In this document: in pieces, positions 14,862-23,508 of the stretch | Layout: each line of letters begins with the position of its first letter | Numbering within the stretch: position 1 is the stretch's first letter | Source: Echinicola strongylocentroti | GTDB taxonomy: Bacteria > Bacteroidota > Bacteroidia > Cytophagales > Cyclobacteriaceae | Length of the DNA: 64,000 nt | NCBI RefSeq assembly: GCF_003260975.1 | Contig: NZ_CP030041.1 | Location: 1,091,001 to 1,155,000, forward strand | Reading direction: 5' to 3' | Program-made: the position numbers and the translations under genes | The notes under the pieces: model-generated | Database searches by the model: none | What the model saw: the letters and a program-made list of their open reading frames with translations, nothing else | Told to the model about the DNA's origin: nothing

Positions 14862-16068
14862 TTTCGGTGTTGACCAATAAAATGGGATGTCCGGCCTTCA
14901 GTGTTATTTTGATGGCCTTGTTCTTTTTCCTGAAAAGCCCCTTCGCTGCGGACACCCCTGCCGAGGCCATTTGTGTTTCCAGGGTCATCCCCGAGGACAT
15001 GTTGGGCATTCCGGTCACCAGGGCATCACCGGCGCCCTGCTGGAGTTCTTTCCCAAGGTTTCCACCGATAGGAATGCCCGCCATGGCATCATGGTCATAG
15101 GCGTCCAGTGACACGGGCAATATATGGTTGCCCGACCGCAGGGAGCTGACCGTCAACTGCACACGGTCCCCGTCCAGGGAGGCCCTGCCATAAACAATGC
15201 TTCCCGAGGGGTATTCCATCCCGTTTACCCGCACCTTTTCCAATAATTTCAGCTTGATCCTCCCTTCCCTTTCCAGGACGGTTTCCTCTGCAATTTCTGC
15301 TGAGATGGCGGGTTCCAGGACATGTGCCATCGGTTGGTGTTGCTCCAGTCCGTAAAAGGCATTCTGTTCCTGCCGGCGGGTATCCATAGCTCCCCTTTTC
15401 TTAATTTCTGAAAGCCCTTTTGATTCCTTCTCGACGGTAAATCGTGTCTTTTCCAGCTGCTTGTTACGTAGGCGCTCCCTTACCCGTTCAGGATGCTGGA
15501 CATCCAGGATCTTTTCGAGCATGCCTTCCAGTTGCTGAATTTCGGGATCGGGACCGTTGGGCTGCATACGGTCCATCAGCCCTTCCAATTGGGCAATATC
15601 CCTTTCAAGGCCGCTGGGGATTTCTTTTTTGACCGGTGCTGGCCTATGTGGCGACCTTTCAGGTGTAAAATCTTCCCTTGGACGCACCAACTGCCGATCG
15701 AGCTGTTCCAGTTTTTCCATCAGCTCTGTCTCGCTGTGGTCGAGGCTTCCCTTTTTGGATAGCGGCAAGAGTTCGCTGGACTTGCCTGCCGTTGGTTGTT
15801 CCCGTTTCCTTAAATAGGGATCCATCCGTGCCATTTCCCGTTTACGCTGGTCTGCCTTGGCTTTCTTTTGGTAGAGTTCCATTTTGCCCAGTTCCCGTGT
15901 TTCCAGCTGGGGCCCGGGAAGGTCGGCCCGCAAGCGCATGGGCAATCGTTCAGCATCGTCTTTATTTCGTAATCCCTGCCCTGCCCAGGCAAATGCGAGG
16001 ACAAGGGGAAGGACAAACAGTGGAAGGACCAGCAGCAGGGTCCGTTGTCTTGTGTTGGGTCTTTTCAT
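14854..16068 (-). CDS. traM: Conjugative transposon protein TraM (VirB10-like)
   Basis: A 404-residue protein. It has a short cytosolic start, one membrane helix (LLLVLPLFVLPLVLAFAWAG, about residues 11-30), a long charged helical linker (residues 40-230, rich in K/E/R/Q), and a C-terminal beta domain beginning near YGLEQHQPM and containing VRVNGMEYPSGSIVYGRASL. This is the VirB10 plan, spanning from inner membrane to outer-membrane core. It overlaps the upstream TraL-like gene by 4 bp and the downstream traN start, showing tight coupling. Confidence 0.9.
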   Translation of the reverse strand: MKRPNTRQRTLLLVLPLFVLPLVLAFAWAGQGLRNKDDAERLPMRLRADLPGPQLETRELGKMELYQKKAKADQRKREMARMDPYLRKREQPTAGKSSELLPLSKKGSLDHSETELMEKLEQLDRQLVRPREDFTPERSPHRPAPVKKEIPSGLERDIAQLEGLMDRMQPNGPDPEIQQLEGMLEKILDVQHPERVRERLRNKQLEKTRFTVEKESKGLSEIKKRGAMDTRRQEQNAFYGLEQHQPMAHVLEPAISAEIAEETVLEREGRIKLKLLEKVRVNGMEYPSGSIVYGRASLDGDRVQLTVSSLRSGNHILPVSLDAYDHDAMAGIPIGGNLGKELQQGAGDALVTGMPNMSSGMTLETQMASAGVSAAKGLFRKKNKAIKITLKAGHPILLVNTENA

Positions 16069-16364
16069 GGTTTTTCTTTGTTTAATTGGTGAATAGTTGT
16101 ATCCATTACAGGCCTATATTCCCCTAGTGGATTATCAGGTGTGGCAGAAACCACTGCCACGTTCCCTCCGGCGGTCAGCTGTAGGACAATGGCCCCTGCC
16201 CAAAGGGCGAGTAAAAGGCCATATAGCAGGATGCGCTTCTGATTGGAGAGCCGTCGGTCCATTTTGTCCAAGTTATGGGCAAGCGATTTGGGTACATCCC
16301 TTATCAATTCCAACAGCTGTGATGTTTTCACTTTTGTGCCAAGGGCAATGGGGCATTGTTTCAT
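16065..16364 (-). CDS. Small membrane protein in the TraL position
   Basis: A 99-residue protein starting at MKQCPIALGTKVKTS, a start chosen because its ATG overlaps the traK stop. It has an amphipathic N-terminal half and one membrane helix (ILLYGLLLALWAGAIVLQL, about residues 43-61), then a short extracytoplasmic tail (PDNPLGEYRPVMDTTIHQL). Position and size match TraL of CTnDOT-like operons, a small transfer protein of poorly defined role, but sequence alone does not prove the family. Confidence 0.65.
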   Translation of the reverse strand: MKQCPIALGTKVKTSQLLELIRDVPKSLAHNLDKMDRRLSNQKRILLYGLLLALWAGAIVLQLTAGGNVAVVSATPDNPLGEYRPVMDTTIHQLNKEKP

Positions 16365-16978
16365 CTTTTTTCGATTTTGAGGTCCTTGTTTTCCAGTGTT
16401 TCCCATTTCTCGATAAGCAGGCCGTGGGGATTGTTGCGGGACCGGGCCATTTCCCGGAGCACACCGGTGGTGACCAGCCTTCTGGTCAGCTTGGAAGTGG
16501 GCCTGGTGATGACCTGGGATCCATAGTACCAGAAGCGATAAGGGCTTTGCCCCATGTCCAGTGCTATGCTGTCGGCATAAATTTCCTGGCTGATGTTGCC
16601 GGTCACCAGCCTGTCGTAATAGCCCTGCTCCCGCAGCACCTGGTAGGCATCCCGGACTGACCCATCGCCAAGGTACATGGCCTCGGCGAGCCTTTGTTCG
16701 ATAAGGTCATCATCCGGGGAAAGCCCAAAGAAACGGTCATGGAAACGGATGACATGCTCCCTTGCTTCCACATTTAGGTTGCCTTGTCTACTATCGGCAA
16801 GGGCCTCCATTACCTTCCCGTCCAAAAGGATGTATACCCGCTCTGCGGCCTGCTGCTGGAAGCGGTAGGAAAGCAATATTGCCCCAAGGGCCAGCAGTAC
16901 CGCCCCGATGGACAGCACCAAGCTAAAGCGTTTCACATGCTGGAAGGCAGTTTCGATATTGGTCAGGTGTTCGAACAT
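16361..16978 (-). CDS. traK: Conjugative transposon protein TraK (VirB8-like)
   Basis: A 205-residue protein starting MFEHLTNIETAFQHVKRFSL, followed by one membrane helix (VLSIGAVLLALGAILLSY) and a soluble periplasmic domain (RFHDRFFGLSPDDDLIEQRL, FWYYGSQVITRPTSK). The NIETAFQ(H/K)V start and the HxRFFxLxPD segment are typical of Bacteroidota TraK. TraK corresponds to the VirB8-like assembly factor of the channel. It begins 2 bp before the end of the traJ gene region and overlaps the following TraL-like gene by 4 bp. Confidence 0.9.
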   Translation of the reverse strand: MFEHLTNIETAFQHVKRFSLVLSIGAVLLALGAILLSYRFQQQAAERVYILLDGKVMEALADSRQGNLNVEAREHVIRFHDRFFGLSPDDDLIEQRLAEAMYLGDGSVRDAYQVLREQGYYDRLVTGNISQEIYADSIALDMGQSPYRFWYYGSQVITRPTSKLTRRLVTTGVLREMARSRNNPHGLLIEKWETLENKDLKIEKR

Positions 16979-16979
16979 A

Positions 16980-18020
16980 TCAGGTAAGGGTCTTGGCGGC
17001 CGCAACGGGTGCAGAGGTCACCATGCTGCTGGTCTTGTGGAGCAGTGTGTCCCGGCCTGCTGAATAGACTATGTAGTTGGCCACCGAGGGGACGGTAAAG
17101 TAGCCGATAATGGCAATGACCAGAAAGATCAGGTAGGCCGTATCGGTGGAAGAAAAGAAGGTCTTGCCCGCATTCTCCACCTGGCCGATATCGATCAGGA
17201 TCATGTTCTCCTGGATCTTCCCGATGATGGCCCCGAAGATATTGGCCACGGGGAGCCACATGTACACGTTGATATAGCGGGCTATCCAGGAGCGGAGGGT
17301 TTGCTGGAAACCGTCGAATACGGAGATGCCCATCACGATCGGCCCCAATATGGAGAGCACGATCAAATAGAACACCCTGATGGTATTGATGCACAGGGCT
17401 GCGGCCTGATAGAGCACTTCAAGGACTTCGCTCATCCATTTTTTTATGGAGTTGGAGAAGTTGAAGGAGGCCTTTTCCATGGCAAACTTGATGTCGTTGC
17501 CCAGCCCGTCCCAAAAACCCTCTTCACTGCCCTCGGGATGGGTGTATTCGTACCAGCTATCCCGGTCACCACTGCCGCTTTCCCCCACGTACATTTCCCA
17601 ATATTGGGTGGATTCCAAGGCCCGTTGTTTCTCGGCAAGGAGCCTTTCGATGGCCGCATTGGATCCTTCCACCATTTTTCCGGTGGCTCCTGCCAGTGGG
17701 GAAAGTACTGCGTTCATCAAATGGAGCACGGAAGGGAAGAGCATGATGGCCATGCCCAGGGCAAAGGGGCGCAACAGCGGATAGAAGTCCACCGCCTCTG
17801 CCCGTGCGATATGTCCCCATACCCTGCTTCCGATATAAAATATTGCCGCAAACCCCGCAAGTGCCCTGCCCGCCCCGATCAGCTCGGATGCCAGCGGTAC
17901 CATGTCCACATAGAGGCGGTCCAACACTTGATGGAGCCCCCCTGCCCCTCCGCTCACGCCTTGGGCCTGAACGCCCACGGCCATTAGGGCAAACAATAAT
18001 GTGATGGCAGCCTTTTTCAT
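16980..18020 (-). CDS. traJ: Conjugative transposon protein TraJ (VirB6-like)
   Basis: A 346-residue polytopic membrane protein with a signal-like start (MKKAAITLLFALMAVGVQAQ) and about six or seven hydrophobic segments, among them LAGFAAIFYIGSRVWGHIAR, FALGMAIMLFPSVLHLMNAV and the C-terminal YLIFLVIAIIGYFTVPSVAN. The GGLHQVLDRLYVDMVPLASE start and TVPSVANYIVYSAG block are TraJ hallmarks. It forms the inner-membrane VirB6-like platform. It overlaps the upstream TraI-like gene by 4 bp. Confidence 0.92.
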   Translation of the reverse strand: MKKAAITLLFALMAVGVQAQGVSGGAGGLHQVLDRLYVDMVPLASELIGAGRALAGFAAIFYIGSRVWGHIARAEAVDFYPLLRPFALGMAIMLFPSVLHLMNAVLSPLAGATGKMVEGSNAAIERLLAEKQRALESTQYWEMYVGESGSGDRDSWYEYTHPEGSEEGFWDGLGNDIKFAMEKASFNFSNSIKKWMSEVLEVLYQAAALCINTIRVFYLIVLSILGPIVMGISVFDGFQQTLRSWIARYINVYMWLPVANIFGAIIGKIQENMILIDIGQVENAGKTFFSSTDTAYLIFLVIAIIGYFTVPSVANYIVYSAGRDTLLHKTSSMVTSAPVAAAKTLT

Positions 18021-18646
18021 GGCTGTAGGGATTTGATGGTTTCAAGATTTGCAGAAGCCTGTTTCCGCTGGCGGTTCAGTACCGCCGCTTCATTATTGAA
18101 GATGCGCACAAATACATAGCGGTCCTTTATCTCATCAAAGATCCGGTCGATGGCCGCCATCCTTTCCTCATCGGTCATCTGCAGTTTCCCTCCGGTGACC
18201 ACCAGCAGCAGCTCTTCGATATTGCGGGCACTCATGTCCAGCAGGTTGCCGTACACCATGGCCAGGTAGTCAAGCTCCCCACGGTTAAAGTTCCCCCTGT
18301 TGATGAACTGGCGGTAGGCCCTGCGGTATTCCTCCAGGACAAGCTTTTGGTAATTGATGATCCCGCCTACTTTATGGTAGCGTTTCACCACGGGACTGAC
18401 AGCGGAGAGCCCATCGATAAAGAGCTTGTGCAGGGAGAAATTGCCCGAGGCAATGTCCCTTACCGCATTATAGCCACGGCTCAAAGTCCGGTAGCCCGTG
18501 TACATATCATCGAGGATCTGCTTGAACTGGTTCAGCTTTTCCACGTTGAGCAGCAACTGGGCGGATTCGCCGACCTGTGACACCGCCACCCGCGGCAAGC
18601 CACACAGGCTGCCCATAAGCAATAGCATGGTCAAATAGTGTTTCAT
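18017..18646 (-). CDS. TraI-like periplasmic conjugation protein, paralogue 3
   Basis: A 209-residue protein with signal peptide (MKHYLTMLLLMGSLCGLP) and an otherwise helical body containing LNQFKQILDDMYTGYRTLSRG then YNAVRDIASGNFSLHK and MTDEERMAAIDRIFDEIKDR. The repeating plan (a YxTLxxGYxxV segment, a GxFxLH segment, then L(S/T)xxERxxxIDR and a closing NRQRKQAxxxLExI) is shared with the genes at 18643-19305 and 19734-20423. Some databases label such proteins TerB-like, without experimental basis. It probably works in the periplasm with the channel. Confidence 0.75.
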   Translation of the reverse strand: MKHYLTMLLLMGSLCGLPRVAVSQVGESAQLLLNVEKLNQFKQILDDMYTGYRTLSRGYNAVRDIASGNFSLHKLFIDGLSAVSPVVKRYHKVGGIINYQKLVLEEYRRAYRQFINRGNFNRGELDYLAMVYGNLLDMSARNIEELLLVVTGGKLQMTDEERMAAIDRIFDEIKDRYVFVRIFNNEAAVLNRQRKQASANLETIKSLQP

Positions 18647-19305
18647 GGTGTTTTCAATTGATGTAGTTGCCGAATGGTCTCCAAGTCCCCCGCATGCCAG
18701 GCACGGTGCCGCAGCTGCTGGTAATTTTCCCGGTTAAAGGAACGGACAAAGCGGTCCAGGCCCTGCAGCTGCTGGTAAAGCCGGTCGATGAGTTTTAGCC
18801 GCTCCCCTTCGGAAAGCTCCAGTCCCGGTTGTAGCGCCACTGCCATCAGCTCGTCCAACAGCTTCGATGCAGTGGCAACCGTCTTATCAAATACCGCCCC
18901 GAGATATTCACTCTCATTCGGTTTCAGCCGGACATGGGCGGCAAACAGCTTTCGGGCCGTTTTCATACGGTCCAGCAAGCGGAGCTGCAGGGCGATAAAT
19001 TCCGGCACAACCCGGTAATTTCTGACAATAGGACTGATCGAGGCAAGACCGCCAAAGAAATCCCCGTGCAGGTTGAATTCCCCATTACGCAGCATCTGTA
19101 CCGTATTCCACCCGGTACGGAGCGTTTCATAGCCTTTTCGGGCATAGCCGATGTAGAGCTGCAGGCCGGTGATCTGTTTGGCCAGGTATTCCTTTTGGGT
19201 CTTTTTCTGCCGGAACCATTCACTGAAGGTCTGGGCTTTTGCCGTGGCAGTAAATGACAGCAGAAAAACCACCAGTAATCCCATTTTTGTCCTTTTAAAT
19301 TCCAT
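18643..19305 (-). CDS. TraI-like periplasmic conjugation protein, paralogue 2
   Basis: A 220-residue protein with signal peptide (MGLLVVFLLSFTATAKAQ). Its body shows the same landmarks as the following gene: LQLYIGYARKGYETLRTGWN, MLRNGEFNLHGDFF, LSEGERLKLIDRLYQQLQGL and RAWHAGDLETIRQL. It clearly arose by duplication with 18017-18646. It overlaps that gene by 4 bp and the upstream accessory gene by 11 bp, so all are translationally coupled. Function beyond the conjugation apparatus is unknown. Confidence 0.72.
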   Translation of the reverse strand: MEFKRTKMGLLVVFLLSFTATAKAQTFSEWFRQKKTQKEYLAKQITGLQLYIGYARKGYETLRTGWNTVQMLRNGEFNLHGDFFGGLASISPIVRNYRVVPEFIALQLRLLDRMKTARKLFAAHVRLKPNESEYLGAVFDKTVATASKLLDELMAVALQPGLELSEGERLKLIDRLYQQLQGLDRFVRSFNRENYQQLRHRAWHAGDLETIRQLHQLKTP

Positions 19306-19741
19306 ATCGTCTTGATTTTTGTTGTTCCATCGGGTTGACCATTGAAATGGCCAGTTTTCGGGAAGGGATGTCGTGGATATCCTTGGGGGACAGCCTTTTT
19401 TCCTTTATGGTCCATCCAAACCGGTCCTGGTGGCAAAGCTCCATGTGGGCAAGTCTCCAGTTCCCTTTTTCATTGGGCTCCAATTTCAGGTAGGCCGTGG
19501 TATAGGGGTGGCCTTCTCCCTGCCATTGCAGGTAGGTGCTCATTAGCAGTCCATCGGAGGGATAATCCTCCTCTCCTTTCAAATAGGCTTTGATAAACTC
19601 CCTGATCGAAGTGGTAAACTTGCCGGGATAGGCTCCCTTGCAATGGTATGCGCTGTCATAGCCCTTGGATTTCAATATCGGCATCCAGGCATGTGCGGTA
19701 TCCAGGAGTTGCCGGAGTCTTTTGATAGGTTGCTTATTCAT
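19295..19741 (-). CDS. Hypothetical protein inside the tra operon
   Basis: A 148-residue cytosolic protein starting MNKQPIKRLRQLLDTAHAWM. It contains the features YHCKGAYPGKFTTSIREFIK, YLQWQGEGHPYTTAYLKLE and LCHQDRFGWTIKEKRL. There is no signal peptide or membrane segment, unlike the periplasmic proteins on both sides. I do not recognise a family. The ATG at 19741 overlaps the TraI-like gene stop by 8 bp, which supports this start. Its place between two TraI-like paralogues suggests a transfer-specific role. Confidence 0.6.
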   Translation of the reverse strand: MNKQPIKRLRQLLDTAHAWMPILKSKGYDSAYHCKGAYPGKFTTSIREFIKAYLKGEEDYPSDGLLMSTYLQWQGEGHPYTTAYLKLEPNEKGNWRLAHMELCHQDRFGWTIKEKRLSPKDIHDIPSRKLAISMVNPMEQQKSRRYGI

Positions 19742-20423
19742 GGATTTCCTTAAGTGTTTTGATTGCTCCCTTGGCATGGCTGCGCTGCCGTGTGATCAAT
19801 AGGTTCCGTTCATTGAACCGCATCAGGTCGTTGAGGTTGAAGCGGACCTTCTTTTCTACCCGGTCGATCAGGGCAAGCCGCTCGCCGTCGTTCATTTTCA
19901 GGTTAAAGGCGCTGACCACGCCGAGCACCTGTTCGAGGTTCCGCACCGAATGGTCAAGAATACCCAAATACACCTCTTCCATCCATCGCAGCTCATCTGC
20001 CGAGAACTGCCCGCTTGCCGTGATGTGCTGCCAAGCCTTTTGGTATTCGCCCACCAGTCGCCCCTGCATTTCGGCAATGTCCCTGACCTTTTGGTACTGG
20101 CTTATGGCACTCTTCACCTTCCAGAGCCCTTCGTAATAATCCCCGTAGAGGGTTTTCTGTCGCTCTCCCCACTCGGCGATCTCTTCGAGCTTGAGCTTGT
20201 TCAGGGCATTTTCAAGCACCTTCTGCGCATTCTGCAGCCATATCGTATTGTTCTGCATCCGCTGGATCTTCAGATCGATCGCCACAATGGCCTTTTTCAC
20301 CCCTTTGCGGATGATTTCCAGGATATAGGCCGGTACTGCCGCTTCGGTGCGGGGCATTTGCGGAGCCCCAAAAAACAGCAGCCCGGCCAATAATCCTGCT
20401 TTCCATACTTTTGCAAACTTCAT
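19734..20423 (-). CDS. traI: Conjugal transfer protein TraI (CTnDOT type), paralogue 1
   Basis: A 229-residue protein with a signal peptide (MKFAKVWKAGLLAGLLFFGA). The core includes KIQRMQNNTIWLQNAQKVLE, EIAEWGERQKTLYGDYYEGL and MNDGERLALIDRVEKKVRFN, the DUF4141-type TraI signature of Bacteroidota conjugative transposons. This is the periplasmic TraI of CTnDOT nomenclature, unrelated to the F-plasmid relaxase of the same name. It overlaps the end of traG by 4 bp. Two further diverged relatives follow in the same operon. Confidence 0.85.
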   Translation of the reverse strand: MKFAKVWKAGLLAGLLFFGAPQMPRTEAAVPAYILEIIRKGVKKAIVAIDLKIQRMQNNTIWLQNAQKVLENALNKLKLEEIAEWGERQKTLYGDYYEGLWKVKSAISQYQKVRDIAEMQGRLVGEYQKAWQHITASGQFSADELRWMEEVYLGILDHSVRNLEQVLGVVSAFNLKMNDGERLALIDRVEKKVRFNLNDLMRFNERNLLITRQRSHAKGAIKTLKEIHE

Positions 20424-22882
20424 CCCTGCCCTCCTTTCATTTCTGCGGCCACAGCCGCTATGCCTTTTTCCAATTTCCCGCCAAAGGCTTTGGCCCTTTC
20501 CTGCACCCTGAGCTTCTCCTTTTGCTCGGTGGTATAGGCCAAGTATTCCTCGGGCGACACCTCAGTGCGGTACACCTTGCCCACGGGGCCAAGGCCGATA
20601 AAGACTTCCTTGTACTTCCTGCCCGGCTCATTGGCCTTGTTGATCGACATGATCTGCATGGTCTCCTTTTCGGTAAGGCCCAACAGCTCCCGGATCCCGT
20701 CGAACTTGTTGCGGTATTTGGACTGGTCGAGTAGGATCTTGCAGTCGGAGTTGTTGATGATGGCCTGTTTGATAATGGGGCTGGAAATGATATCCTCTAC
20801 TTCCTGGGTCACCACTACGGCTTCGCCGAAGAACTTCCGGACCGTCTTGAACAAGTATTTTATATACTCGGCCATCCCCTCCTTGGCGATGGCCTTCCAG
20901 GCCTCTTCGATCAGGATCATCTTGCGCACGCCCTTTAACTTTCTCATCTTGGAAATGAAGATCTCCATGATGATCAGCGTCACCACCGGAAAAAGGATGG
21001 GATGGTCTTTTATATTGTCGAGCTCAAAGACGATAAAGCGCTGTTCGAGCAGGTCAAGGTTCTCTTTGGCATTGAGCAGGTAATCGAATTCCCCTCCCCT
21101 GTAATAGGGCCGGAGCACGTACAGGAAGTTGTCGATGTCAAAATCCCTGTCCTTTACGCCTTGCGCTTCCAACTGCTGTTTGAATCCGGTTGAACAGAAT
21201 TCAAAAAAGCTGTCAAAGCAGGGAAAGGTATCCAGCTGTTCATAATAGCTGCCAAGGGCATTGGAGATGGCCACGTACTCGCTGCGCGTAAAGGTCTCAT
21301 CGTCCTTTTTCCAGAGGGCCAAAAGCAGGGTCTTGATGCTTTCCTTTTTTTCGGTATCCAAGGGCCTTCCGCCCAGGTGGAAGGGATTGAAGCAGATGGG
21401 ATGGTCTTCTTCATAGGTAAAGTAATAACCGCCAGTCAGCTCACATAGGCCACGGTAGGAATGGCCCACGTCCACCAGCACCACATGGGCACCCTTGGCA
21501 TGGTAGCTGCGCACCATATGATTGGTAAAGAAGCTCTTGCCGCTGCCCGAGGGGCCGAGGATAAACTTGTTGCGATTCGTTATCCATCCCCGCTCCATGG
21601 GTTCATCGGAGAGGTCCACGTTGACAGGTTTTCCGGTCTGCCGGTCGCCCAGCCGCATACCGAATGGTGATGGACTGGAGATATAGCCCGTTTCCATGTT
21701 GAACAGGCAGCTTGCCTGTCGGCCAAAGGTCAGGAAAGTTTCTTCTATGGGAAGGGCTGCCGCATTGCCGGGGATCCCTGCCCAGAAGAGCTGCGGGGCG
21801 GCAAGGCTTTCCTCCTTGGCCACCGCATCGATCTTGGCAAAGGCCGCCCCGACCTTGTTGCGAATGGGTTTGGTCCCTTCCGGATCATCCGACCAGGCAA
21901 GGACATTGAAATGGGCCCTTACCGGCCGGCTGCCTTCGGTAATGCTTTCGTTCAGAAAGCCCTGTATCGCCTCTTTCGCATGCAGGTTGTCCCTGGAATA
22001 ATTGGCCAGGCTCTGCATGCGCAGGGCCCTGCTTTCGAGTTGTTTTGCCACCGCCTGACGGTTTTCCACGATCACATACTGGTTGTAGACATGGTCAATG
22101 TCCAGCAACTGCCCCAATGGAGCCGCCTGCCCGATGGCATAGGCCTGCTTGTCGCTGCTGTATTCTCCATAGGTGGTCCGATCGTGCAGCACATTGGGGA
22201 GGCTGTCCATTTCCGAAAGGGAAAACACCTTCACCTTGGAAGATCCAATCTGCAGTTCCGGCTTGAAGGCAATGTCCTTTACCCGTGGCTTTGCAGCAAA
22301 GGGATCCAAGAAAAGGTACCTTTCCAATAGCCCTGGCATATTGGAAGTGCCCAGGTAGTCGGTTTTGTCCAAGCGCTGGATTTCCATCCCGTTATCGGAG
22401 ACCAATTGGACAAATTGTCCCAGCACGTTTTCAAATTCCTCCAGTCTTTTGGTATCCAATAGCTCCGCGGAAAGAAATCTTGAGGAAAGCAGGTTGGAAG
22501 TGGCCAGGTCCGTTGGCCGCTTTCCTTTTCTTGGCAGGGTGAGGAACAGGTAGCAATGGTGTTCGAGATAGGGGCGTTCATGGAAGAACAGCCCACTGCT
22601 CCTGTCCAGGAAGCCTTGGTCTTCCTTTCGGACAAGCCCGTCGAACCGCTTTCTTGCAAACCAGTCCTGCTTGTGCAGCACCGTACCCTCCGGAAGGAGC
22701 CTGATCGCCTTGGCCCACCCCGATTGTAGGCCAGCATAGCCCGGGCCGTCATGGGTAAAGATTTCCGGCAGCTGCACTTCATGACCGGCGGTGATGTCCC
22801 CTGCCCCCGAGAGCAGGAACCCTTTTTCCAGCTTACTGATCGGAAACCAGGTGTTGATCTCTTTTACATTGGTGCTATCCAT
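20420..22882 (-). CDS. traG: Conjugation ATPase TraG (VirB4-like)
   Basis: About 820 residues from MDSTNVKEINTWFPISK; this start overlaps the traF end by 8 bp and matches the family N-terminus, while a reading 13 codons longer is possible. Walker A GPSGSGKS lies at residues 443-450, Walker B/DExx-like KMILIEEAWK near residue 650, and a conserved VTQEVEDIISSPIIKQAIIN sensor region follows. The N-terminal part (SKLEKGFLLSGAGDITAGHE) is typical of Bacteroidota TraG. It energises assembly and transport of the type IV channel at the inner membrane. In this nomenclature it is not the VirD4 coupling protein, which is encoded at 60225-62207. Confidence 0.95.
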   Translation of the reverse strand: MDSTNVKEINTWFPISKLEKGFLLSGAGDITAGHEVQLPEIFTHDGPGYAGLQSGWAKAIRLLPEGTVLHKQDWFARKRFDGLVRKEDQGFLDRSSGLFFHERPYLEHHCYLFLTLPRKGKRPTDLATSNLLSSRFLSAELLDTKRLEEFENVLGQFVQLVSDNGMEIQRLDKTDYLGTSNMPGLLERYLFLDPFAAKPRVKDIAFKPELQIGSSKVKVFSLSEMDSLPNVLHDRTTYGEYSSDKQAYAIGQAAPLGQLLDIDHVYNQYVIVENRQAVAKQLESRALRMQSLANYSRDNLHAKEAIQGFLNESITEGSRPVRAHFNVLAWSDDPEGTKPIRNKVGAAFAKIDAVAKEESLAAPQLFWAGIPGNAAALPIEETFLTFGRQASCLFNMETGYISSPSPFGMRLGDRQTGKPVNVDLSDEPMERGWITNRNKFILGPSGSGKSFFTNHMVRSYHAKGAHVVLVDVGHSYRGLCELTGGYYFTYEEDHPICFNPFHLGGRPLDTEKKESIKTLLLALWKKDDETFTRSEYVAISNALGSYYEQLDTFPCFDSFFEFCSTGFKQQLEAQGVKDRDFDIDNFLYVLRPYYRGGEFDYLLNAKENLDLLEQRFIVFELDNIKDHPILFPVVTLIIMEIFISKMRKLKGVRKMILIEEAWKAIAKEGMAEYIKYLFKTVRKFFGEAVVVTQEVEDIISSPIIKQAIINNSDCKILLDQSKYRNKFDGIRELLGLTEKETMQIMSINKANEPGRKYKEVFIGLGPVGKVYRTEVSPEEYLAYTTEQKEKLRVQERAKAFGGKLEKGIAAVAAEMKGGQG

Positions 22883-23201
22883 TTTTTTTACGGTTTGATT
22901 TCCTGATAAATTCCCTGTCACGCACCTTGATCCCCATGGGCACCCTGCGGTGGGCCATCCGCTTTTTCAGGCCATGTTCCCCGTATTTCAGGTTCATCCT
23001 GAATACTCCTTCGACAAGCAAATAGCCCATAAAGCCACAGGCCACCCCGTTGATCCAAAAGGATAGGCCCAGCACATAGCCCATCGCAAATACCAACAGC
23101 AATACCACCAGGCCAACGCCCAGGTAGAGGATATACTGTGCCTGCAGGCCTTTAAAGGAAATCGGCCTGTTGACGCCCTTGTTGACCGTATAGCGCTTCA
23201 T
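22875..23201 (-). CDS. traF: Conjugative transposon protein TraF (DUF4133, VirB3-like)
   Basis: A 108-residue membrane protein starting MKRYTVNKGVNRPISFKGLQ, the highly conserved TraF opening. Two helices follow (YILYLGVGLVVLLLVFAMGY, GVACGFMGYLLVEGVF) and then a basic tail (HGLKKRMAHRRVP). An upstream ATG giving a longer reading is rejected because it lies inside traE and lacks family similarity. TraF is the small inner-membrane partner of the TraG ATPase. It starts one base after the traE stop and overlaps traG. Confidence 0.92.
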   Translation of the reverse strand: MKRYTVNKGVNRPISFKGLQAQYILYLGVGLVVLLLVFAMGYVLGLSFWINGVACGFMGYLLVEGVFRMNLKYGEHGLKKRMAHRRVPMGIKVRDREFIRKSNRKKNG

Positions 23202-23202
23202 A

Positions 23203-23508
23203 TCAACCAAAGAAGCTGGTGAGTACCGTGGCCACGATGACCAGAAACACGCAGCTGCCGAACCATGCTGCGGCCACTTTTCCGGTATCCGGTTCACCTG
23301 AATTCCACTTGTTGAAGACCTTTACGGCCCCTATCAGGCCGACGATGGCACCGATGGCGTACATCAGGTTCACGCCCGACTGGAAGTAGCTCCGCACCTT
23401 GGTGGTGGCTTCCATAATGCCGGCATTGCCGTCCTGCCCGATTGCTGGCAATGAAATGCCCGTAAGCATTAGTACAAGCATCCCTTTACTGAGTTGGTTG
23501 TTTGTCAT
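23203..23508 (-). CDS. traE: Conjugal transfer protein TraE (DUF4134, pilin-like VirB2 position)
   Basis: A 101-residue protein with a signal peptide ending near LPAIGQDG. It has two hydrophobic helices around a conserved loop: GVNLMYAIGAIVGLIGAVKV, FNKWNSGEPDT, AAWFGSCVFLVIVATVL, ending SFFG. This is the DUF4134/TraE family, taken as the VirB2 pilin equivalent of Bacteroidota conjugation systems. It overlaps the upstream small membrane gene by 23 bp. Confidence 0.93.
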   Translation of the reverse strand: MTNNQLSKGMLVLMLTGISLPAIGQDGNAGIMEATTKVRSYFQSGVNLMYAIGAIVGLIGAVKVFNKWNSGEPDTGKVAAAWFGSCVFLVIVATVLTSFFG

